Shown in pieces: positions 59,094 through 64,000 of a stretch of DNA of 64,000 bases (the stretch's first letter is position 1; every line of letters begins with the position of its first letter). A program made the translations under genes and the position numbers. The notes beneath the pieces were generated by a model. The model saw only the letters and a program-made list of their open reading frames with translations. It did not search any database and was not told where the DNA came from. Origin of the DNA: an uncultured Dehalococcoidia bacterium (GTDB lineage: Bacteria > Chloroflexota > Dehalococcoidia > Bin125); NCBI GenBank assembly GCA_958295515.1, contig CATQGW010000001.1:248001-312000 (forward strand). The letters are read 5' to 3'.

Positions 59094-59992
59094 TGGCGGC
59101 GCAGGCGGCGGCGCAGGAGCCGCTCTTCGCCGAGCGCGGCGCGCGCTGGCGAATTTCCTGGCAGCGCGCGCTGCTGCTCACGCCCTCGGTGCTGATCCTC
59201 ACGCTCTTCTTCATCGCCGGTGTCTTCGCCGATCTGCTTTCGGCCTACGACCCGGAGAAGATCGTGCTGATTGAGCGGCTGACGCCGCCGGCGCTGCAGG
59301 AGGGCGGCAGTTGGGCGCATCCGCTGGGCACCGACAACCTCGGCCGCGACATTCTGAGCCGGGTGATGTACGGGGCGCGGGTCTCGCTGCTGGTGGTCGC
59401 GATCTGCATTCCCTCCTCCGCGTTGATCGGCACCCTCGCGGGGCTGATCGCCGGCTGGCGGCTGGGCTGGTGGGACAAAATCCTCATGCGCCTGGTCGAC
59501 ATTCAGCTGGCGCTGCCGGCGATTCTCTTCGCGCTGCTGATCGCGGTGGTCTTCGGAGCCAGCCTGCGCAACGTGATCCTGATCATCATCGTCTTCACCT
59601 GGTCGAGTTACGCGCGGCTGGTGCGGGCCGATGTGCTCTCGCTGCGCGAGCAGGAGTACGTCATCGCTGCGCAGTCGAGCGGCGCCAGCGACAAGCGCAT
59701 CCTCTTCCGCCACATCTTCCCCAATCTGCTCAACACGATCGTGATCATGGCCACCCTCGAAGTGCCGCAGGTGATTCTGATCGAAGCGGCGCTGAGCTTC
59801 CTCAACATCGGCGTCGCCCCCGGCACGCCCTCGTGGGGCGCGATGATCTCCGAGGGCCGCAACTTCATGACCATCGCCTGGTGGCCGATCTGGATGCCCG
59901 GCATCGCCATCCTGCTGGTCTCGCTAACCGGCAACCTGATGGGCGACTGGCTGCGCGATGTGCTCGATCCACGCTTGAGAAACGTGCGCTAG
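59093..59992 (+). CDS. Peptide-type ABC transporter permease (DppC-like), pair 3
   Basis: A 299-residue permease. First helix LLLTPSVLILTLFFIAGVFADLL, the signature HPLGTDNLGRDILSRVMYGARVSLL, then the EAA loop REQEYVIAAQSSGASDKRILFRHIFPNLLNTIVIMATLEVP, ending DWLRDVLDPRLRNVR. One base overlap with its partner. Confidence 0.94.
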   Translation: MAAQAAAQEPLFAERGARWRISWQRALLLTPSVLILTLFFIAGVFADLLSAYDPEKIVLIERLTPPALQEGGSWAHPLGTDNLGRDILSRVMYGARVSLLVVAICIPSSALIGTLAGLIAGWRLGWWDKILMRLVDIQLALPAILFALLIAVVFGASLRNVILIIIVFTWSSYARLVRADVLSLREQEYVIAAQSSGASDKRILFRHIFPNLLNTIVIMATLEVPQVILIEAALSFLNIGVAPGTPSWGAMISEGRNFMTIAWWPIWMPGIAILLVSLTGNLMGDWLRDVLDPRLRNVR

Positions 59993-60008
59993 GCGAGCGC
60001 AACCTTGC

Positions 60009-60014
60009 TAGACT
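60009..60014 (+). promoter_or_regulatory. TAGACT -10 box upstream of decayed binding protein
   Basis: The recurrent hexamer is retained here, giving a predicted start near 60021, although the downstream reading frame is degraded. Confidence 0.4.
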
Positions 60015-60043
60015 GAGCGCCACTTTGAACACGGTCGGGCGCG

Positions 60044-60563
60044 ATGCCGATCGCACCGCACGAAGAGAGTCCGACCGGCTTGCTCTGGGTGATGGGGATG
60101 GTCGGGACGGGGCGCGGCGGCGGGCACCCGGCGCTCGACGACCCGAAGGTGCGGCGCGCGCTGTACCGGGTGATCGACCGTAAGCGGATTACCGCAGAAC
60201 TGTTCGAGGGCCTGTCCGAAGAGCAGAACGTGATCTGGCCGAGTTTTTCGCCGGCCTACGACGAGTCGTTGGACCGCGACTACTTCGACATTGATCATGA
60301 ACTATCAGATGCGGCTGCCCAACTCCTGCGCCTACGACTCGCCGGAGTACCAGGCGGTGATTGACGGCTGGCCCACCGCCGACAGCGAGGCCAAGCGGCA
60401 GGCGCTGCTCGACGAATTCAACAGAATTCTCGATCAAGAGCCCTGGATCGCGCCGATCTGCACCACAGTCACGATCTGGGCATCACGCTCGGGCGTGAAG
60501 GGATTCTGGGACGACGTGGTGGGCCGCCCGCGGCTACAGGACGTCTATTTCGACGAAACGTAG
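60044..60563 (+). pseudogene. Decayed substrate-binding protein 5 (N-terminal and internal deletions, frameshift)
   Basis: Two overlapping ORFs in different frames, together homologous to binding protein 3. The first (from 60044) covers LLWVMGMVGTGRGGGHPALDDPKVRRALYRVIDRK to PAYDESLDRDYFDID, matching protein 3 from about residue 333 to 400. It then breaks at gacattgatcatgaac, and the second (from 60291) resumes in another frame at MNYQMRLPNSCAYDSPEYQAVIDG, matching from about residue 489. The first ~330 residues including signal, and about 85-90 internal residues, are missing. The gene's permease pair follows intact. It is not expected to make a functional receptor. Confidence 0.88.
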
Positions 60564-60632
60564 CGCTTCGCCGGGCGCAGCGGCCTGCGACGGGATCGCA
60601 GACAGGGGCGGCTGGCGAGGAGGCGGTCCGGG

Positions 60633-61589
60633 GTGGGCAGATTCCTGATTCGTCGATTCCTCGAAGGCTTACTGGTGGTGTTCCTCGCGAGCATCGCCAT
60701 TTTCCTGATCATCCGCCTGATCCCCGGCGATCCTGCCCAACAGATAGCCGGAGAAGACGCGACGCTGGAGGACATCGAGCGCGTTCGCGAGCAGCTGGGA
60801 CTGAACGACTCGCTGGTGGCGCAGTACGGCAACTGGATTGCCGGAGTAGTGCAGCTCGATTTCGGGCGCTCGTTCACCAAACAGGTACCGGTGCGCGACC
60901 TGATCGAGCAGTCGTTTCCATCGACGATTGAGCTAGCTGTAGCGGCCTACATCTTCGCGCTGGCGATCGGCATTCCCTTGGGCGTAGCGGCGGCGGTCTG
61001 GGCCAAGAAAGCGCCCGACTACGGCGCCAGCGTGTTCAACATCTTCACGCTGGGCATTCCCAACTTCGTGCTCGGCATCATTCTGCTCTGGCTCTTCGCG
61101 GTGGAGCTCGACTGGTTCCCCGTCTCGGGGCGGGTCAGCGTGTTCGAGGACCCGGTCGCGGGACTGCATCGGCTGGTGCTGCCGACGATCGCGGCCGGCG
61201 CCACCATCGCCGCGGTGCTGGCGCGGTTCGTGCGCACCTCGGTCGCGGAAGCCCTGGCCCAGGACTACGTGCGCACCGCCCACGCCAAGGGGCTGCCCAC
61301 GCGGCGCGTGATCCTCTCCCACGCATTGCGCAACGCGCTGATCCCGATTGTCACCGTCGCCGCGCTGCAGATCGGCAATCTGCTCGCCGGCGCGATCGTG
61401 GTCGAGATCGTGTTCACCCGGCCCGGCTTCGGCTTCCTGATCATCGATAGCATTACGGCGCGCGATTACCTGCTGATCCAGGCAATGCTGGCGATTTTGG
61501 TATTCGTCTTTGTGGCCGCAAACACGTTGGCCGATATCACCTACGGATATCTCGACCCGCGCATCCGCGTTTCGGGGCTGGCCGGCTGA
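60633..61589 (+). CDS. Peptide-type ABC transporter permease (DppB-like), pair 4
   Basis: A 318-residue permease. MGRFLIRRFLEGLLVVFLASIAIFLIIRLIPGDPA is the classic first helix; the EAA loop is LAQDYVRTAHAKGLPTRRVILSHALRNALIPIVTVAALQIG, and the end is ADITYGYLDPRIRVSGLAG. GTG start with GAGGAGG nine bases upstream. It stands after the decayed binding protein, so it may be used by a receptor encoded elsewhere. Confidence 0.94.
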   Translation: MGRFLIRRFLEGLLVVFLASIAIFLIIRLIPGDPAQQIAGEDATLEDIERVREQLGLNDSLVAQYGNWIAGVVQLDFGRSFTKQVPVRDLIEQSFPSTIELAVAAYIFALAIGIPLGVAAAVWAKKAPDYGASVFNIFTLGIPNFVLGIILLWLFAVELDWFPVSGRVSVFEDPVAGLHRLVLPTIAAGATIAAVLARFVRTSVAEALAQDYVRTAHAKGLPTRRVILSHALRNALIPIVTVAALQIGNLLAGAIVVEIVFTRPGFGFLIIDSITARDYLLIQAMLAILVFVFVAANTLADITYGYLDPRIRVSGLAG

Positions 61590-61590
61590 G

Positions 61591-62487
61591 ATGACGCAGT
61601 TCGCTCCCCCGGCGGCGCGTTCACGGCTGCGCGAAATGCGCGATCAGTCGCTCACGGTCGACGCGCTCTATCGCACGGCGACCAACCCCCAGGGGGCGAT
61701 CGGGCTGCTCGTCTTCGGCGGACTCATCTTCCTGGCGATCTTTGCGGACGTGATCGCGCCGCACGGAGAAGCCGAGCAGATTCGCGGCGCGCGGCTATTG
61801 GCGCCCTCAGGTCAGTTCTGGTTCGGCACCGACGACCTCTCGCGAGACATGTTCAGCCGCATCCTGTTCGGCCTCAGGATTTCGCTCTACGTATCGGTCG
61901 CGGGCGTGCTGGGCGGCGGCGCGGTGGGGGTCCTGATCGGCTTCGCGTCCGGCTACGCCGGCGGCTGGCTGGAGACCATTCTGATGCGGCTGGTGGACAC
62001 GATGCTGGCCTTCCCGTTTCTGCTGCTGGGGATCGCGGTGCTGGCGATTTTGGGCACGGGCACCTCGCAGGTGGCGCTGGCTTTGGGGATCGCCAACATC
62101 CCGGTCTTCGCGCGGATCGCGCGCGCGCAGCTGTTGACCGAGAAAGAACGCGACTACGTGCTCGCGGCGCGCTCGATGGGCGCGTCGCCGGTGCGCATCG
62201 TGGGACGCCACATCGCCGCCAACGCGCTGCCGCCGCTGCTGGTGCAGGCGGCGCTGGCGATGGCCTTCGCGGTGATCGCCGAGGCCACGCTCAGCTTCCT
62301 CGGCCTCGGCGCGTCGCCGCCCACGCCGACGCTCGGGATCATCCTGTCCGACGGCCGCCGCTGGCTGTTCACCGGCGCTTGGTGGTTCGTACTCTTCCCC
62401 ACCCTCGGGCTGTCGCTGATTCTGCTTTCGCTCAACTTCCTCGCCGATGCGGTGGTGGAGGCGATCGATCCCCACCGACGCCGCTAA
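61591..62487 (+). CDS. Peptide-type ABC transporter permease (DppC-like), pair 4
   Basis: A 298-residue permease whose ATG follows its partner's stop by one base. The track's ORF starts 27 codons earlier inside the previous gene. It shows NPQGAIGLLVFGGLIFLAIFADVI, WFGTDDLSRDMFSRILFGLRIS and the EAA loop KERDYVLAARSMGASPVRIVGRHIAANALPPLLVQAALAMA, ending LADAVVEAIDPHRRR. Confidence 0.94.
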   Translation: MTQFAPPAARSRLREMRDQSLTVDALYRTATNPQGAIGLLVFGGLIFLAIFADVIAPHGEAEQIRGARLLAPSGQFWFGTDDLSRDMFSRILFGLRISLYVSVAGVLGGGAVGVLIGFASGYAGGWLETILMRLVDTMLAFPFLLLGIAVLAILGTGTSQVALALGIANIPVFARIARAQLLTEKERDYVLAARSMGASPVRIVGRHIAANALPPLLVQAALAMAFAVIAEATLSFLGLGASPPTPTLGIILSDGRRWLFTGAWWFVLFPTLGLSLILLSLNFLADAVVEAIDPHRRR

Positions 62488-63413
62488 TCGGCGCGGACGC
62501 AGCGGAAGCCGATGTTGCTCGTGCCGGTGTCGGGCGGCAGCCCCATTCGGGCGGCCGGGCGGTAGCGCGCGCAGTAGCTTTCGTGGCAGAGAAATGAGCC
62601 GCCCTTGAGCAGCTTCAGCTCACCTTCGGCGGGGCCGATCGGGTCTTCGCGCGGGTTGGTCTGATGCGCGAACACGTCGAACCAGTCGAAGCACCACTCC
62701 CAGACGTTGCCGGTCATGTTATAGAGGCCGAAATCGTTGGGCGCGAAGGCGTCGGCGGGGCAGGTTCCATACCAGCCGTCGTCCAGCGTGTTGCGCGAGG
62801 GGAACGCGCCCTGCCAGACATTCATCCGATGTTCGCCGCCCGGCGTCAGCTCGTCGCCCCAGGGGAAACGCGCTCGTTCGCGGCCGCCCCGCGCCGCGCG
62901 TTCCCACTGCGCCTCGCTGGGCAGCTGTTTGCCCGCCCAGGCCGCGTAGGCCGCGGCGTCCGCCCAGCTCACGTGGACGACCGGATGATCCTCGCGCCCC
63001 GCAACCCCGCTCGCCGGTCCCTCCGGATGACGCCAGTCCGCGCCCATCACCTGCCGCCACCAGGGCGCATCGGCCGCCGCTCGGGTGAGCGGGAAATCGT
63101 CGGGCAGCAGCCCCGCAAACACGAACGACCAGCCGAAACGCTCGGCGTCGGTTTCGTAACCGCTATCGGCGGCGAACGCTGCGAAATCTGCGTTGGTCAC
63201 CGTGCAGACATCGATGCGGTACGGCGAAACGGCAACCTCACGCACCGGCGCCTCGCCGTCGTCGGGATACGACATCGCGTCGTCGGATCCGATCAGAAAC
63301 GCGCCGCCCGGAATCTCCGCCATCGCCCGACCGTCGCCGCAGCGCTGCTCCGACCGCGCAGCGCTGCGCTGCGCGAGGCCGGACGTGCGGGCGGGCGCGC
63401 AACAGCCGCTCAC
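62484..63413 (-). CDS. Formylglycine-generating enzyme (sulfatase maturase)
   Basis: A FGE-sulfatase domain protein that oxidises the active-site Cys (or Ser) of sulfatases to formylglycine. MAEIPGGAFLIGSDD opens the core. QLPSEAQWERAARGG, FPWGDE, MNVWQGAFPSRN and NMTGNVWEWCFDWF are family hallmarks. GGSFLCHESYCARYRPAARMG holds two cysteines four apart, which correspond to the copper-binding catalytic pair of true aerobic FGEs. The start is set at GTG 63413, overlapping the sulfatase stop (GTGA), giving 309 residues; an ATG at 63323 (279 residues) is the alternative. Its overlap with a sulfatase gene supports the role. Confidence 0.92.
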   Translation of the reverse strand: MSGCCAPARTSGLAQRSAARSEQRCGDGRAMAEIPGGAFLIGSDDAMSYPDDGEAPVREVAVSPYRIDVCTVTNADFAAFAADSGYETDAERFGWSFVFAGLLPDDFPLTRAAADAPWWRQVMGADWRHPEGPASGVAGREDHPVVHVSWADAAAYAAWAGKQLPSEAQWERAARGGRERARFPWGDELTPGGEHRMNVWQGAFPSRNTLDDGWYGTCPADAFAPNDFGLYNMTGNVWEWCFDWFDVFAHQTNPREDPIGPAEGELKLLKGGSFLCHESYCARYRPAARMGLPPDTGTSNIGFRCVRAD

Positions 63414-64000
63414 TGGCCCGACATCATCTGGCGGAAGCGCCGGCGGCCGGCTTGCTGCGCGGCGCTCGGCGAGGTCCACGGATCAACGACGATCTCCACG
63501 CTGTGGATCACGCCCGTGAACTCGAACGGCGGCTCGTAGGCGTCGCTGACCGGGGAGTAGCCGTCGCGCCCGAACTCCGTCCCGCCGTGGCCGATCAGCA
63601 CGCGATCCGCCACCAGCGGAACCTCGCCCTCGGCGACCGTCTGCCCGTCGATCGACAGCGTGACCCGCGCGGGCGCGGAGGCTCCCTCGCCGCTCATCGC
63701 CGCGCCGATCACGCAGTCGCCCGCCGGCACCGGCGCTGCGGAGCGAATCCGCGCGCCCGCGCCGAATGCGTGGTAGTCGAAGCAGAGCATGTTCTCCTGG
63801 ATGTAGAGCGAGAAGCCTCCGTGAATTCGCCCGCGCGCGACGAGCACTCCGTCGTCGCTCGCGGCGCGCGAGATTGCGGCCTCCAGCGTCCAGTCGCCCA
63901 GATCCGTCGCCGGCGCGACCTCGTGCGGCAGATAGCCGATCGGCGGCGTGTAGCGGTAGCGCAGGCCATGATGCGGTGCGCCCGGGCGCATGATCGGCTG
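63410..64000 (-). CDS. Arylsulfatase, C-terminal part (5' end beyond window)
   Basis: The frame is open to the window edge, so only about the last 197 residues are seen. It lacks the N-terminal CxPSR active-site part. The visible beta-sandwich (DLGDWTLEAAISRAASDDGVLVARGRIHGGFSLYIQENMLCFDYHAFG, and later DGYSPVSDAYEPPFEFTGVIHSVEIVVD) matches the C-terminal accessory domain of type I arylsulfatases. Type I sulfatases require the formylglycine made by the adjoining enzyme. The stop overlaps the FGE start by four bases, implying translational coupling. Confidence 0.82.
   Translation of the reverse strand, partial: QPIMRPGAPHHGLRYRYTPPIGYLPHEVAPATDLGDWTLEAAISRAASDDGVLVARGRIHGGFSLYIQENMLCFDYHAFGAGARIRSAAPVPAGDCVIGAAMSGEGASAPARVTLSIDGQTVAEGEVPLVADRVLIGHGGTEFGRDGYSPVSDAYEPPFEFTGVIHSVEIVVDPWTSPSAAQQAGRRRFRQMMSGQ

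Overview
The window looks like chromosomal DNA from a high-GC bacterium, most likely a Chloroflexota member (Dehalococcoidia/SAR202- or Thermomicrobia-like). This placement is inferred from gene content and was not tested by a search. The pointers are a bacterial hopanoid cluster, monoderm features (Tat lipoproteins, an LPXTG protein), arrays of peptide-type ABC transporters whose binding proteins share a near-identical Tat-lipoprotein leader, and predicted leaderless transcripts. There are no rRNA genes and no CRISPR array. No gene-free stretch exceeds about 300 bases.

Layout. (1) 1-3.2 kb: an accessory segment with visibly lower GC. It holds a 5'-truncated gene made of tandem bacterial PH-like repeats ending in a SHOCT domain, then an overlapping two-gene cassette (winged-helix-like plus Rossmann-like). 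(2) 3.3-13.2 kb: a cyclase-family hydrolase, a macrodomain protein with a small overlapping partner, then an apparent operon of cobalamin adenosyltransferase, beta-propeller, Fur-family regulator, polyprenyl synthase and squalene-hopene cyclase. A second unit follows with GNAT, dodecin, HpnC and HpnD. Together these form a hopanoid locus lacking HpnE inside the window. (3) 13.4-17.6 kb: CopC-like protein, alanine racemase and a TPR lytic transglycosylase.

(4) 17.7-27.4 kb: a chromosome-maintenance block, rpmH-rnpA-yidD-(propeller lipoprotein)-yidC-jag-parA-parB, with two parS sites on either side of the yidC-parB part. Convergent to it are ricT/PSP1, holB and lysA. (5) 27.5-33 kb: metallo-beta-lactamase-fold hydrolase, M16 peptidase, and a minus-strand set of radical SAM protein, DinB-like protein and an apparently solitary DNA methyltransferase. 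(6) 33-45.9 kb: a conserved housekeeping run, PIN-TRAM, fused ispDF, cysE, cysS, tRNA-Thr/Tyr/Thr, tuf, rpmG, secE, nusG, rplK, rplA, rplJ, rplL, LysM protein, membrane protein and radC.

(7) 46-62.5 kb: five oligopeptide/dipeptide-type transporter modules, with four intact binding proteins, one decayed one and four permease pairs but no ATPase gene. A retropepsin-like aspartic protease gene sits among them. (8) 62.5-64 kb: a formylglycine-generating enzyme gene overlapping the 3' end of a sulfatase gene that runs off the window, an enzyme-plus-maturase pair.

Short palindromic repeats of one family are scattered between operons. Several starts lie exactly where transcription from a TAGACT -10 box should begin, which suggests leaderless mRNAs.
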